From: Apodospora peruviana
Lineage: Eukaryota; Ascomycota; Sordariomycetes; Sordariales; Lasiosphaeriaceae
Assembly: GCA_033439685.1 (NCBI GenBank)
Contig: JAUEDM010000005.1
Location: 868,001 to 932,000 of the forward strand
DNA length: 64,000 bases
Reading direction: 5' to 3'
Positions 1 through 10,971 of this stretch are shown in pieces. Position 1 is the stretch's first letter, and each line of letters begins with the position of its first letter. The position numbers were made by a program, and so were the translations under genes. The notes under the pieces are model-generated. The model did no database searches. It worked only from the letters and a program-made list of their open reading frames with translations, and was not told the DNA's origin.

Positions 1-1022
1 ATCGCTGGAGTGTTGCGTGCGACGAGCGCTGGTGGAGCGATCTCTCTACGTTTATTCCTGGGGCGGATCATATTGTTTCTGAACCGGCTGGTCAGAAATG
101 GCTTGGGGAACGGGTGGTGTTGTTTCTGGGGAGGTTAGGTGTTTAGGTAGCTGGCAACGAAACGTAAACAGATTACGTGCATGTAATGAGCATTAACTTG
201 AAGCAGTTTCTTGGTATTTCGACCATTCTAGAGAGGGGTTACGGAAACGGGGACTGTATGAAACTTCTGCATTATAATTAGATGTTGAAATGTCCGGTTC
301 AGGTCGGATTTGACCCATTATTTCGCACTCATCGGCATTTCTCCCTCGCTAGCCGTTCAATGGATCTTCACACATTGGATTCCAAGTCAGCAATAGCGGC
401 AAGGCCTATCTGAAAGAGACGGTCGACTTTAGATAGGAGCAGGGAACAGTTAGAGTTGGTTAACGTGGATCAAGTCCTAATTTCGTTCATAAATTTACTC
501 TTGGCATCCGAAAAGTCCAGATACGAGAATCCTCTCGTGTAGTTGAGAATCTTCCTGCAGCTGTTGTCGTCCATTCGGACCACATATGTCTGTGATCGAA
601 AGTCGGGTCGTGCTATGGCTGTGGTCATCATGGACGATGATGAGTCGAGGTTCATGTTGTCGGAACTTGCAGATATGGCGGGATCTTTCATGAAGTTTTC
701 CGAGACTAGTACCTCCAATGGATATTTAGCTGAGTATCTCAGCGGCCAGAATAAATTTATAGTCCAAGGGTAACGTACGCTCTTGGCTGACAATCAGGTT
801 GTCATTCGCACCAAGTGATCAACAGTCTAAATCGCCGCGTGTCGGTGTCTTGGAGAATGGAGATGTTCGCATCGGTAATGTGGAAGTTCTCCGTATGGAG
901 ATCTTTGGCGAGTCTGTGGACAATAATGGTTCGTTAGCTGCAACGCATGTGGAATGTTCATTCATGTTAATAAACAAAGCTGCGTACATTTTCAGGAGTA
1001 CTGTCTCTGATGGTCGAGGATA
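1..1022. other. No supported gene
   Basis: Only short open frames are present and none shows a family motif. The right end may hold decayed upstream parts of the vWA relic that begins at about 1023, but I could not align anything before that point to the family. Confidence 0.5.
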
Positions 1023-3225
1023 TTGCAGGTAAACAACTTCAATTCTGACCTGGGCGGCAAGCTTCGGCTCTTTGCGCTTGGCATTGGCAATGTTGTGTCT
1101 CATGAGCTCGTCGAGGGCATAGCAAAGGCTGGCGGCGGATACGCTAAGATCATCCCGGCCACACACCAGGGAAGCTGGGAAAGCCGCATGGTTGCGGTCC
1201 TTTCAGCTGCTCTGACGGGTCACTGTGGACCTATCCAAATTGAGCTTGATGATGGCACGCCCACCAAGGTCGGGGAAGACGGCCAACCGATCGTGCAACG
1301 GTCTCCGTTCGACATATCAACCATGTCTCCCTTTTCTCATCACCGAATCTTCTACCTATTCGAGGGCAGCCAGCAAGAACCCGTGCCACTCTGTTGTTAT
1401 CAAGACCACCAGCTCCGTCACCGGAGAAGAAGTTAGGACCACGATCCCTGTCCGGCTTCTACAGGAAAAAGGGTCAGAACATCCACAAGTTCGCCGCAAG
1501 ATCTCTAACTGAGGACCTGGGGAGGAGGCAAAGCTGGATCCAGCGCAGACCAACACAGGGTTTGGATTTGGGGTTCGACGGGGTTGACCATGAACCCATT
1601 CGCAAAGAAGGTGAGCGCTTGGGCAGCAAGTGGTCGATCGTCTCGCAATGGACAAGCTTCGTCGTTGTTAAAGAGACTGACCCAGAGATCGAGCAAGTTG
1701 TTGAACAGAAGCAGACGCAAGGTTGGGATGGTGGATGGGAAGGCGGCGGAGGATGATTTAGGGCTGCTACGTCCCCGAGGTCGACCTGTTAATGACCGTA
1801 CTACTCAGCTGCTACCATCACCGGGACTCAACACTTCGAGTGCGACAAAGGATCATGATGGAGAGACTGGGTCGAAAGCTGCGACCATCCCGTTTCACCC
1901 CTTTTCGACGAAGCCAATAACATTGGCCTCATCGGGTTCTCCTCCCGCGCAACCGCCGCCTGTGACACCTCTGAGCCAGACCAACAAGTTGGCTCCAGGT
2001 GGCAGCAAACGACTCGCCTCTGCTCTGGAGGATTCGGAGACTTCATCAGACGAAAGCGAAGGAGATTTGAGCTCCGTCAGCCGGTCAGGCAGCTCCCCAC
2101 TTCAGCCTAGTTTCGACATGAGACCTAATTTCGACATGAGAAACCCTTTCCTTCTTCTATATAACCCCTATGCTGACCCCTCCATACCCAGCCATCGTTT
2201 GTCAACTCATGGCAACCAAACTCTTGGAAGAGTCCCAAGCCGCGCCACCCCGGTGTATTCTCAACCATCCAGCGCCCATGACATGTTCGAAGACCTTTAT
2301 GTGGAGGCGGAATTTTGTGACGTGCAGGAAACCCCTTCGCCCGAAAAAAGAGGATCCATGTGTATATCCTAACAGAACGTCTAATGCTCCTGACGTTACT
2401 TCTCTTCATCATGCTGACCCTGCTGCTCGGCCCTCGTTCCCTCCTTCTCAAGACCATACTCATTTGGTTGATCCCCAGATGTCGGCAACTTTTCCCTCAC
2501 ACCCTTTACGGGCCCACGAAGTATGAGCACTTTATGCCCGAGCCTTCGACTTCTGGATCCAAACAGGCCATGGCGGCGTTCAAGGGGAGAGATTGGACAA
2601 GGGACAAAGGAGGTGACCTTCTCATGGCGCAAAGACCACCGACACCCAACAGCAGAGCGCGAAGCCCCATCGCCGGAGGACTCATGATTGAATCGTCAGA
2701 ACCAGCGTGGCCAAGGACGACGCCGGCAATACGTCAGCCGAATCTTGAGGTCCCAGCAAGCAAACGGCTCATTTGACTTTGGCGTCGAGGGTCTGGCGTT
2801 GCGCTGCTTCATCGGCGACACAATCTGTTCCAAGCTCGCTGGTCTTTCACGCGCCATCCCTGCAATGGTTGCCCTAACCGCTTTTGTTCGTGGTGCTGTT
2901 GGAGGCTTGTTTCCACGAGTTCCGCGACTTGCGGTTGCTTGCGGTCCCCAAAGCGAGGCAGTTTGTGGAGAAGTCGCTCGCCGGTGACGGTGCTAATACA
3001 GAGGGACACAATGGGTGGATGGTGGCGGCGGTTGTGTTGGACGTAACGGAGGTGTGGAAACGAGCTGACTTGCTGGTTGCTGATATAACGAGCGGGGATA
3101 TCAACTTGTTGACAGATCAGGAGTTTTGGCCTCTTTGGCCGCAGCCGATGGATCCGATGGGTACTCCGATGCAGACGAGTCGGTTGAGCTGGTCACAGCG
3201 CCGGTTCAACGGGGGGGAAGCTTGA
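1023..3225 (+). pseudogene. Frame-broken VIT/von Willebrand A-domain protein relic
   Basis: The stretch reads as the C-terminal half of a fungal VIT/vWA protein, but in successive reading frames. Frame 3 (1023 to about 1370) has the end of the vWA domain, with RLFALGIGNVVSHELVEGIA and the AALTGHCGPI segment. Frame 1 (about 1385-1460) has TGEEVRTTIPV. Frame 2 (about 1465-1740) has HKFAARSLTEDL and then SKWSIVSQWTSFVVV, two landmarks of the family. Frame 3 resumes with a low-complexity Ser/Pro linker to about 2370. The tail near 2750-3225 changes frame again, between QQANGSFDF and the LLEACFHEFRDL / KARQFVEKSLA segment. Each switch falls inside a continuous conserved region with no usable intron, so these are indels. 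The family assignment is from remembered motifs. The N-terminal VIT domain and the metal-site half of vWA were not found upstream. Confidence 0.7.
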
Positions 3226-3756
3226 TTTAAGCGTCTGGTGGTGGAGGGCTCGACGAGCTAGGTAATAGACTTGATCCGAATATCGGGGCTGCCGAAGTTG
3301 AATCATTAGAGGCCTCCGGATTGAATGGGCGTGCGGGAGGTCAAGTGTGCAACTGGTCTAGTTATCCCATCCGTGGAGGCTAAAATTTGCAGTGCCGTTG
3401 TATATTCCGACAGGGGTCCGAGGAAGTCTAGTCAAGCAAGTCAGGCCTGGCTTCGACCTGACTTAAGTTGCGGAATTTATGGTCGACATAAACGACCAAA
3501 GATTACCTCGTGATGTAAAGCTAAGATCTAATTTCGATAACTACCACGTAGGTAGGTACTAGTTCTAATACACACTCGTAAGATTCTCAAAATCTCGGCC
3601 CAGAAGATACCAACTACCGTCTTTACTAATGCTACCAATTTCACAGCAGAGACCCCATGTACCTAAGGAATCAGGTATATAATATAATATATATGCAAAG
3701 TTCCATAGATCTCGTCAACGTTGATCAGCCTAGATACCTTGGGGAGTGTGATATAT
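3226..3756. other. Intergenic, no gene seen
   Basis: Stops occur in all frames. The right part (about 3540-3720) is AT-rich, with tandem taggta-type words and a TATA-rich run near 3677, and is probably the 3' flank of the gene on the minus strand. Confidence 0.5.
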
Positions 3757-5253
3757 CTAGGCAGTCGGAATATCCAACTTCTCCCCCACGACGCCCAGAA
3801 CAGTGGCACACCCAGCCTCAAGTTTCGGCCTGACCTTGAGAGTGCTCGAGTCACTATCCCATTCTCCCCGGAACAAACACTCGCCGTCCCTGGCCCCGTA
3901 AATACCAGGAGTAATCTCCACGGGATTGCCGAAGACGGTAATAACAGAGCCTTCTCCATGTTTATTCTCGTCCAAGTATTTCTGCAGCGCCTTGGCGGTC
4001 TCAGGACCGACGGTGATTTCGTAGCCCAGGCCTGTGGCGACAATGAGGGAGGAGACGCGGGCGAGGGTCTTGAGTTCCTTGGGCGCGTCGCTCTTGAGCT
4101 TGTACTGAGTGACGTCGACGTCCCACGACCCGCGGTGGATGGGGATGGTTTCGATCTTGTCGTAGATGACCTTGATACGGGTGGCAGCGATGTCGTCGTC
4201 GTCGTCCGGCGGGTTGAGAGGGGCGGACTCGTGAAAAGAATATGTCTTGGTCCCAAGCCAGGGGCCAGAGTGGTTGATCTCGATTTGTCCGTCTTGGCCG
4301 CTGGTCTCGACGGTGAAGGAGGAGAGATCGGCTGGGTTGAACTGTCCGTCGATTCTGTCCTCGGCGGCTTGGACGAAGGCTTTGTACCCCGGGGCCGAGT
4401 ATACCGGGGCGAAGGTGGCGGTCGTTGGCTTTGGAATGGGGGCGCCAGAATTCTTCATCTCGTTCTTCAACTCGGATGGGTTGGAAGGTTGGCCGTACGC
4501 GACCTTCATGTTAAAGCTGGCGGGTGAGGTATTTGGTGAGTCAGATGCATCGATATTAGATGTGCGGACTTGCTTACCCCGGTATCTCGTAGAGTTTAGA
4601 CAAGCTCTTTTCAAGCTTTTGCATATCCTGACTCAGAGCATCAGCCAACTCTCCATTCACCGCAAGCTGCGCTTGCTTGACCCTTGCCCGGGCGGCTTCC
4701 AACTGCTGGCTGTAGCACTGATAGGCAGGCGCGTTCCCCTTGTTGACAAAGCTAGGAAAGTCACTTCCGGAGGGTTGAAGGCCCAACTCCATCTCCTCTG
4801 CCCATCCTTTCATCGCTTTCTGCTCTTCGCGGATGAACTGCTTCTCGGCTGCGGCTTGATCGCCGGCGGCATGTTCCAACGCCGTCTCGTCCTCGGGGCT
4901 TCCGTTTCCCGAAAAATCAACATGGTCAAGGTACCTGGGAGGTGGGCGTGCCGCTGATTAGCATCAACGAACATGAGAAGAGGTTGGAATACCAACTTCT
5001 TCACCGCTCGGACATAGCCTTCAGTGCCAGACGGCTTGTAGAAGAGGTCGCCAGCCGACAACAAGACGTCGCCGAGCTGGCAAATACCACTGTTTGTGTA
5101 CTCGTCTGGGAGCGTGTCGCCTGCCAAAGGACCCTGTTGAGCCTTACTGGCTAGGAAGGAGGAGCTGGTATCGCCAGTATCGATGCCGACGGCCTTATTG
5201 ATCGCATTGGCATACTCGAGCCAGAAGAGATGGTTGTTCTTATCTGGGGCCAT
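3757..5253 (-). CDS. Unrecognised protein, three exons, 457 aa
   Basis: I do not recognise the family. Exons read on the minus strand are 5253-4997, 4934-4578 and 4516-3757. The second intron (4577-4517, GTAAGC...CCAG) is well supported and joins LYEIPG to FNMKVAYG in phase 2. The first intron is less certain. The best fit is a GTTGGT donor at 4996 with acceptor CAG at 4935, which joins AVKK to YLDHVDFSGNGS; a GTTCGT donor closer to the acceptor keeps the same frame but leaves only about 38 nt. The protein has no signal peptide or membrane segment. Its middle (about residues 100-200) is rich in Glu, Lys, Gln and Ala and probably helical or coiled coil. The C-terminal half looks like a beta-rich globular domain with a DDDDD run. 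It is probably cytosolic. Only this exon model keeps an open frame throughout. Confidence 0.65.
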
Positions 5254-5863
5254 GTCAAAAATAGATGTGCAGAAGAAAGAAGAGGAACAAAACAGCAGCA
5301 GATGGTAATCGGGTCCATGACAAACAAGATGGAAATCATTCTGTGTCTTATATCTGTACCTTCCAGTGTCTCGGGGTATTTACTGTTCGATTAGAGTTCG
5401 TAGGCTTATTGGGTGTTCAGACTTGCTTTTGTAAAAATGACGAGAATTGTAGTGCAAGCTGAGAACCCCTACATCATCTGCAGGACGCGTATGCCCGTTT
5501 ATGACGAACCACCACCTCCGACAAACAAAATTTGACATCATATCATCCTGATTTTTCATTCATAGGTATATCGCTTGGACCCAAGTTGTTTGTTCATCAT
5601 GGCATCGCTTTACATCTGCACACACATCATACTAAAAAAAAAAAAATAGCACGAGTCTTTGTTGCCGAGTTTGCTATGGCAATGTATTCACCTGAATTTC
5701 CCTTGATCTCTACTTTCGGCATGATGCATTTCATTCGCTTGAATTATCACAAAACATTAAACATTATATCTACGTTTTCTCTCCCTCCACCTCTTCACCA
5801 ACCCTCTTCTTAGACCATTGAACGTCTCTCTTTCTCCCTCCCTCCCGTTCGTTCCAAGTAATC
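5254..5863. other. Intergenic between tail-to-head minus-strand genes
   Basis: No coding signal. It contains an A-run at 5634-5646. The left part should hold the promoter and leader of the gene starting at 5253, and the right part the 3' end of the small secreted-protein gene. Confidence 0.4.
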
Positions 5864-6427
5864 TCAGTTCCCCCAAATCGACTTCACCAAGGTCACATTC
5901 TGCACACTAAAATCCCGCGGACCCGTATAGTCCTCATGCACACTCGTCCCCAGGCCACTGGTCACAAACTGGCTCCCGGGGATGAAATACGTCCCCTTCA
6001 TCAGCCCCGTGTCGCCCAAGGACCAGAAGATATCCAGCTCGGCGCCCTGATCAGCCCGGCCCGTGCGTGTGAGGCTGAAACTGACGGTCGGTTCGGTGCA
6101 GTTGGTCTGAACGAAGTCGCCTACGTGTTGGTAGGACTGCGTTTCTGCTGTGCAGAGGGTTGGTGGCTGAATTGTGGTGACGGAGATGGAGAATTTGGTG
6201 CTGTTGCATCGAGAGTTAGTGAGAAGTGGGAGGAAAAAAAGGGCGGGGGTTGGGGGTTGTAGGGGGACGAACGTGCTCCAGACGGAGTGCGGGATGGAGC
6301 CGGCGTAAAAGTCGGTGATGTTGAAGACGTCGACCGGTAGCATGGGGCGGATGACTGGGTTGATGAAGGGGGCGGCGGCGGCGGCAGTGACCGTGGCCAG
6401 GAAGGGTACAACTGAGGAGAGCTTCAT
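5864..6427 (-). CDS. Small secreted protein, 163 aa
   Basis: The chosen start, MKLSSVVPFLATVTAAAAAP, is a clear signal peptide with cleavage expected after the alanine run. A longer in-frame ATG upstream would bury the signal and lies close to the TATA box, so it was not used. One intron (6272-6201, GTTCGT...CTAAC...CAG) joins HSVWST to TKFSISV in phase 2. The mature part has two Cys (in TLCTAET and QTNCTEP), two to three N-glycosylation sequons and an all-beta look (ITDFYAG..., FSLTRTG, FSVQNVTL). This resembles the broad group of small fungal secreted beta-sandwich proteins (AA1-like/Alt a 1-like arrangement), but the match is only by overall pattern. The role is unknown; it could be an apoplastic or cell-wall protein. 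Confidence 0.75.
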   Translation of the reverse strand: MKLSSVVPFLATVTAAAAAPFINPVIRPMLPVDVFNITDFYAGSIPHSVWSTFVPLQPPTPALFFLPLLTNSRCNSTKFSISVTTIQPPTLCTAETQSYQHVGDFVQTNCTEPTVSFSLTRTGRADQGAELDIFWSLGDTGLMKGTYFIPGSQFVTSGLGTSVHEDYTGPRDFSVQNVTLVKSIWGN

Positions 6428-6579
6428 TTTTAAGGATGAGTGGTAATGGCCCGTATTTGAGAATGAGACGTTGGGCAAAGTGGTATGAATTGTTGTGAGA
6501 GCCAAGGTCTGTGTTGTCTTGGTGTTGCGATGAGGATGAACGACGAGAGGGGTTGTTCGCACATGCGAGGTCTGCGGTC

Positions 6580-6585
6580 TTTATA
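6580..6585 (-). promoter_or_regulatory. TATA box of small secreted-protein gene
   Basis: TATAAA on the minus strand, about 155 nt upstream of the ATG at 6427, followed by a CT-rich leader. Spacing suits a fungal core promoter. Confidence 0.6.
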
Positions 6586-7506
6586 CCTCCAGTGGTCTCA
6601 CATTACAGCAGCGTAACTGAATATCTTTTTGAGTTGAACAGCCCCATTACAATTATTTACTTTGATTGCCCATGATACGACCTGCAAACTGCTGTCAATG
6701 GAAATGGAGTGCTAAGCCGGGATCATGCCGTGGCGTAGGAACGGAGCCGCATACGAGATGCCGGCCGGTCTTCAACCCTGATATTGTTCCGGACAGCCCT
6801 ACGACCGTGTCCCAGGTTACGTTGGGTGTGGCTAAGCACAGCCCCATGCAGGACCCGGTGCTGTTGGATCTTTAAACCTCGTATCTGTCCAGGTTTGTGC
6901 CGGCTAAATGTTGCTCCCGGCCCTCGGATCCTCTCTTTTTGCCAAATAGAACCAGATGACTTCGTGAGCGGTGAGCCACCCGCCACCCAGGAGCAGATAC
7001 GATTCTAGCAGCGTAACCAACTGCTTTGATTCAGCAATATATTCATAAGACGTTGGCCATGCAGCCAAAAAAAAAGTGTAACATTACATTCAACGAATCT
7101 TTTTTATCTAGGCGGAGTTCTTCGTCCGGCTCGTACGAGGAAGTTCTTCCAGTCCACATGCGCATTCACGTCAAGACTGTCCTCAGAGGAGCCAAAATCC
7201 ACGTGGTCCTTGTTAGTACCGCCCTTGATAGTGGGACAATTCGTCTCGGAGAGCATCTGAGAAATGTTCACGCCAGATTAGATGCAGCCGCAGCTTATTG
7301 TAGCTCGGGACCATCACAACACTTTGACCTGGAGGCATCATCGAAGGAAGCGATCAAGTTTCTCACAATTTTCATGATTTTATTTCGAGGAAGAACTGGT
7401 TAGAACAAACCCCTATTTATCAGCGACCTAGTAACTCTAGACTAGAGTCTATATCTTGGCCACCTCTATTGTAACCAAGTGAGATACCCTTTATTAACTG
7501 AACCAA
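6586..7506. other. Intergenic, no gene seen
   Basis: An open frame of about 125 codons on the plus strand near 7026-7403 has no recognisable motif, no promoter and no supporting codon pattern; I treat the stretch as non-coding. Confidence 0.45.
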
Positions 7507-8541
7507 CTAGGACACTCGAAATGTACTTGCATCCCTCAACCCCTTTCCCTCGAACCCATTCTTAACAGCAGCTTCCAACATATTTCCAACCCGTCCCTCC
7601 CCAGCCAAGATCCTTTCATGCAGGGCTGCCGCCGCAGCATCGTCATTACCCCGTGCGAGAAGAGCCATATACTCTTGTTTCAGCTGATCAACCTCCTTTT
7701 CCATCGCCTTCAACTCCTCCCACTCACTGCTTCCAAAACAGACACCGTACCCATAGCAATAACAATCCGCCTCGGATGGGCACCACACCGCACCGTGATC
7801 TCGCGACAACACAAACTGCCAGGTATACTCCCACACCCTGCCCAGCAACCAGCTCTTCATTTCTGTCTGAAGCACCCAGTCCCGAAAATGGACCCATCTC
7901 GCCAGCGGGACGGCCTTTATACGCTCCCGCGAGGCAGCGAACTGCGAACAGCACGGCTGGGCTAGGACATCAGGCAGTTCATCGTCGGGATGCAGTTCCT
8001 GCCAGACTAGTCGCATGGCATCCAGTTCCCGGTCCTCTTCGTTTCGGTCAAATGGTTGTGTAAAGTTCAGCCTTGGCGCAGGATGGCATCCAGGCTCGCG
8101 ATCGCAACGCAGATTGAAGTAGCCGCCCTCCAAAACAAAGGACCTGTCGAGACGTGCCAGCATGCGGGACATGCGTTTTGAGAAAAGCGGGAGGGCGTTG
8201 TTGTGCCACGCGGCATCATGGTTGTGGATGAAGATGGTTATGTCGGATAGGGAGTCGTAGTTGTCGACGATGTACTGCAGATACGCAAGGACCTCGTTGC
8301 CCTTGGATGAGTGGGAGGGGGTTACGTTTTTGATGGAGGGGAAGTGGCCTGCAAGCCAGGACATATCGTCGTCCTGGGCGCAGGCGACGACGAGAGTTTC
8401 GCTGATTTCATGTTTAGGAGGTGGCGATGTGTTTCTTTGTGAATAAGGGAAGAAATGAAGCCATTGTTGGAGGATCAGATATGCGAGGGCGAGCGCGAGG
8501 GATATTCGGAGGATGATGAATTTCAAGCGAAGTGATGCCAT
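7507..8541 (-). CDS. DUF3431-family type II membrane protein, 344 aa
   Basis: This is an uncharacterised fungal family (DUF3431), often with a glycosyltransferase-like cysteine-rich luminal domain; the biochemical role is unknown. Visible family landmarks are DMSWLAGHFPSIKN, DITIFIHNHDAAWHN, the CDREPGCHP loop, CCSQFAASRERI, the VWEYTWQFVL helix and CYCYGYGVCFG near the C terminus. A single hydrophobic segment at about residues 6-25 (IILRISLALALAYLILQQWL) follows a short basic N terminus, as in type II Golgi/ER proteins. I start at the second of two adjacent ATGs (8541), which has A at -3. The frame is open further up to 8622, but the extra 27 residues look like leader sequence. No intron. 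The C-terminal 60 residues are a Glu/Lys/Ala-rich helix. Confidence 0.85.
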   Translation of the reverse strand: MASLRLKFIILRISLALALAYLILQQWLHFFPYSQRNTSPPPKHEISETLVVACAQDDDMSWLAGHFPSIKNVTPSHSSKGNEVLAYLQYIVDNYDSLSDITIFIHNHDAAWHNNALPLFSKRMSRMLARLDRSFVLEGGYFNLRCDREPGCHPAPRLNFTQPFDRNEEDRELDAMRLVWQELHPDDELPDVLAQPCCSQFAASRERIKAVPLARWVHFRDWVLQTEMKSWLLGRVWEYTWQFVLSRDHGAVWCPSEADCYCYGYGVCFGSSEWEELKAMEKEVDQLKQEYMALLARGNDDAAAAALHERILAGEGRVGNMLEAAVKNGFEGKGLRDASTFRVS

Positions 8542-8982
8542 CATGAACAACTTTTGGCCCATCAGGACCCCGGTGGTCCTAACTTTATCGCAACAACCGA
8601 CAGGCGTCAACCAATATATCATACTCCGTACGTATAATCAATTATCAATGCGGGGACTGAAGTTGGCATGATCATTGATATCCAAGACCCTTGCGCCAAG
8701 ACGCAGCTGAACGGTGAACCGCCACACACACGAGGGCACGATACCAAAACAGGAAATCTAGGCGCATCTAGAACCAGGCATCTACATGATGTGGCGTCCA
8801 ACCAGGGCAAAGTTATACAATCAATATTTGGAAACCCCGGGCACGATCTACGGGGTAGCGTGACAAGCTTATCGGTGGTGGTCCAACATCTTCAAAAGCG
8901 CGCAGTGTCGCCGTTCTTGCGGACGCGAGCGACGATTGACCACAATTGACAATTCTCTGCCCGTTGATCCGCTCGAGCCATC

Positions 8983-9630
8983 ATGGCGTCCAACTTCACT
9001 GCAACGACAGAACTTTCGACCGTGCTACCCGCGTTAACAACAATCTGGACCAGCCCCGACTCCTGCTCCACGCACTGGACCTACTACAAGGCCTCGGGGA
9101 CATACTACACCTACATCAGCCAAGACCCGGGCGTCACGACCAAGGACACGCCATGCCGGATCCCGGGATGGGGCCAAGCGCAGGGGAGCTTCAGCCCGGG
9201 CGTGTGTCCGCACCAGTGGACGACCTGGACGTCCAAGATTATCAGCGGGAGTATCACGAGTGCCATGTGTTGTCCCAGGTTCGTAATCGCACCTGTTCTA
9301 GTTGTTTGTGTAGGACGACATGAACTGACATTTGGTTGGGATAATAGCGGGTACATCAACCAAAACTCCGACTGCGCGTCGCTTTACTCGACGACCCTCT
9401 CCTCCATCACCGTCTACACCGAATACGAACAGCCGCCTGTCATAAGCGAAGTGCCGCCCGGCACGGCCGTCCTCAGCGCCGTGTACGTCTTGTACCAGGA
9501 GTCGGACCTCAGCCTGCTCCCGACGCAGCAAATAGCGGAGAACACAAGTAGTAGCTCCTCTGGAGGCGGCAGCGGGAGTGGGAATGGCGGCGCTGTTGCC
9601 ACAGTCACTATCATCGATAACGGGGACAGC

Positions 9631-9670
<40 letters not shown>

Positions 9671-10206
9671 CTACTATTACCGGAAGTACCGGCGGACTAG
9701 GCACCGGCGCCATCGCAGGTATAGCCGTTGGCTCGGTAGCCGGGATTCTCTTAATATTGATGGCGATGGTATTTATCTGGCGAACAAAACGTCGTGCCCC
9801 CACTGCTCAAGACGGCGGCGGCGGACAAGACGGAACGGCAGAGTTGCACGGCAACGATGCCCTCAACCCCTACAAGACACACGAAGTGGAAACGACGGAG
9901 AAACCGGCCGAGGTGGATGGAGCGAGCCCGGTTGTGGAAATGCCTGTTAATTCGAACCAGACGGACGGTACTGCGCAGCCGGGGTGGGGGTATAGCTACG
10001 ACCAGAATACCGGCCAGTGGTACTACGGTCCTCCTACGGGGACAGCGGCGGTCGAGCTTCCGAACAGCCAGTATTCAGGTAACCTTCAACAGCAGGATCA
10101 GCAGGCTGGGATGCAATCATATGCGTATGTACAGTCAGGAATGGAGATAACTCCCGGGGTTGGACAGCAGCAGCAGCAGCAGCAGTATCATTACCAGACC
10201 GGATAG
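8983..10206 (+). CDS. Single-pass cell-surface-type protein with Asn run
   Basis: Two exons (8983-9278 and 9348-10206). The intron (9279-9347, GTTCGT...TAG) removes a hydrophobic in-frame insert and joins MCCPS to GYINQNSDC. The N-terminal 190 residues form a Thr/Ser-rich Cys-containing ectodomain (CSTHWTYY, PCRIPGWG, CPHQWTTW, MCCPSGY...DCASLY). A Ser/Gly/Asn-rich stalk with 13 consecutive Asn follows, then one membrane segment near residue 240 (AIAGIAVGSVAGILLILMAM) and a basic stop-transfer RTKRR. The cytosolic tail of about 130 residues is rich in Gln, Gly and Tyr and ends in a Gln run. No signal peptide is visible at the chosen start, as in many annotated fungal sensor-like proteins of this layout; the single membrane segment may act as the signal. 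It could be a wall or stress sensor, which is inference only. Confidence 0.8.
9631..9669 (+). repeat. (AAC)13 microsatellite coding poly-Asn
   Basis: Thirteen perfect AAC units inside the stalk of the surface-protein gene; likely length-variable between strains without changing frame. Confidence 0.95.
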
Positions 10207-10422
10207 CAGCTGGCCATGTAGCATTCGTCTGTCACAAGGAATTTAATCGTAATGAGCGTCAAGCGGTTTCTGTGTTTTCTCGACTAGAGTTGGAGAGAGT
10301 ATATCGACACGAGCATCTTCATTGTTGCCTGTGCTAATTTTTACCGGCCTGTCTGCGGACTCCTGTGATATGTGAATACTGACCGATCGCCTCGACCGAC
10401 GTCCGATGCGTGCGCGAGGCGG

Positions 10423-10707
10423 TTATTCCCCCCCTCCATCTCCTCCAGAGTCTCCACCGGAGCTCCCGCCGCCATCGCCATCACCTCCAGAATCATCGTT
10501 TCCACCAGAGTCCCCGCCGCCGTCACCTCCATACCCTCCAGAGTCATTGTTTCCACCGGAGTCCCCGCCGCCGTCACCTCCATACCCTCCAGAGTCATCG
10601 TTTCCACCGGAGTCCCCGCCGCCGTCACCTCCATACCCTCCAGAGTCATCATTTCCACCGGAGTACCCGCCGCCGTCACCTCCATACCCTGCAGTATCGT
10701 CCGCCAT
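10423..10707 (-). CDS. Glycine/aspartate-rich 17-residue-repeat protein, 94 aa
   Basis: The minus-strand frame starts MADDTAGYGGDGGG and consists almost wholly of a 17-residue unit of the form GGDGGGDSGGNDDSGGY, repeated about four and a half times, ending in TAA. A gene is supported by the upstream layout. A TATAAA lies at 10971, a CT-rich leader at about 10920-10890, and a good 5'-UTR intron follows (10838-10715, GTACGT...TTTAAC...CTCAG) whose acceptor lies 7 nt before the ATG. No other ATG lies between the leader and that intron. The plus strand is also open through the repeat, because 51 bp is a multiple of three; there it would give a Pro/Ser repeat without this promoter layout. No signal peptide, so probably intracellular and disordered. 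Function unknown. Confidence 0.6.
   Translation of the reverse strand: MADDTAGYGGDGGGYSGGNDDSGGYGGDGGGDSGGNDDSGGYGGDGGGDSGGNNDSGGYGGDGGGDSGGNDDSGGDGDGGGSSGGDSGGDGGGE
10451..10690. repeat. 51-bp tandem repeat, about 4.7 copies
   Basis: The unit runs from tttccaccgg to cagagtcatcg with few substitutions between copies. The 5'-most copy is the most diverged. It lies wholly inside the glycine-rich gene. Confidence 0.9.
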
Positions 10708-10965
10708 GTTGGGCCTGAGTTGGGCACTTGGGTGCCGACGAGCAGCAGTTAAATGCGTATAGAATTGCCTGGTATTAGTTCCTTGTTAATCCTTGGTACT
10801 TTCCTTTGATATTGGATCATGTCTGAGGTGCTACGTACCTTGTACACACGAAACGTCTTTTCAGCTTTGCTGTTTTGAAGCAAGAGTGAGTGGCCTTTTG
10901 GTTGAACAAAAGAAAGGAGGACGGAAGAGGTGGAGAGAGCTTTGGTCGGGGGGGCCACGAATCCC

Positions 10966-10971
10966 TTTATA
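10966..10971 (-). promoter_or_regulatory. TATA box of glycine-rich repeat gene
   Basis: TATAAA on the minus strand, followed downstream by a CT-rich run and a 5'-UTR intron leading to the ATG at 10707. Confidence 0.5.

Noticed and set aside
10406..10762. Plus-strand proline/serine-rich repeat frame over the 51-bp array
   Set aside because: The promoter, leader and 5'-UTR intron are on the minus strand; openness on the plus strand follows from the repeat length being a multiple of three.
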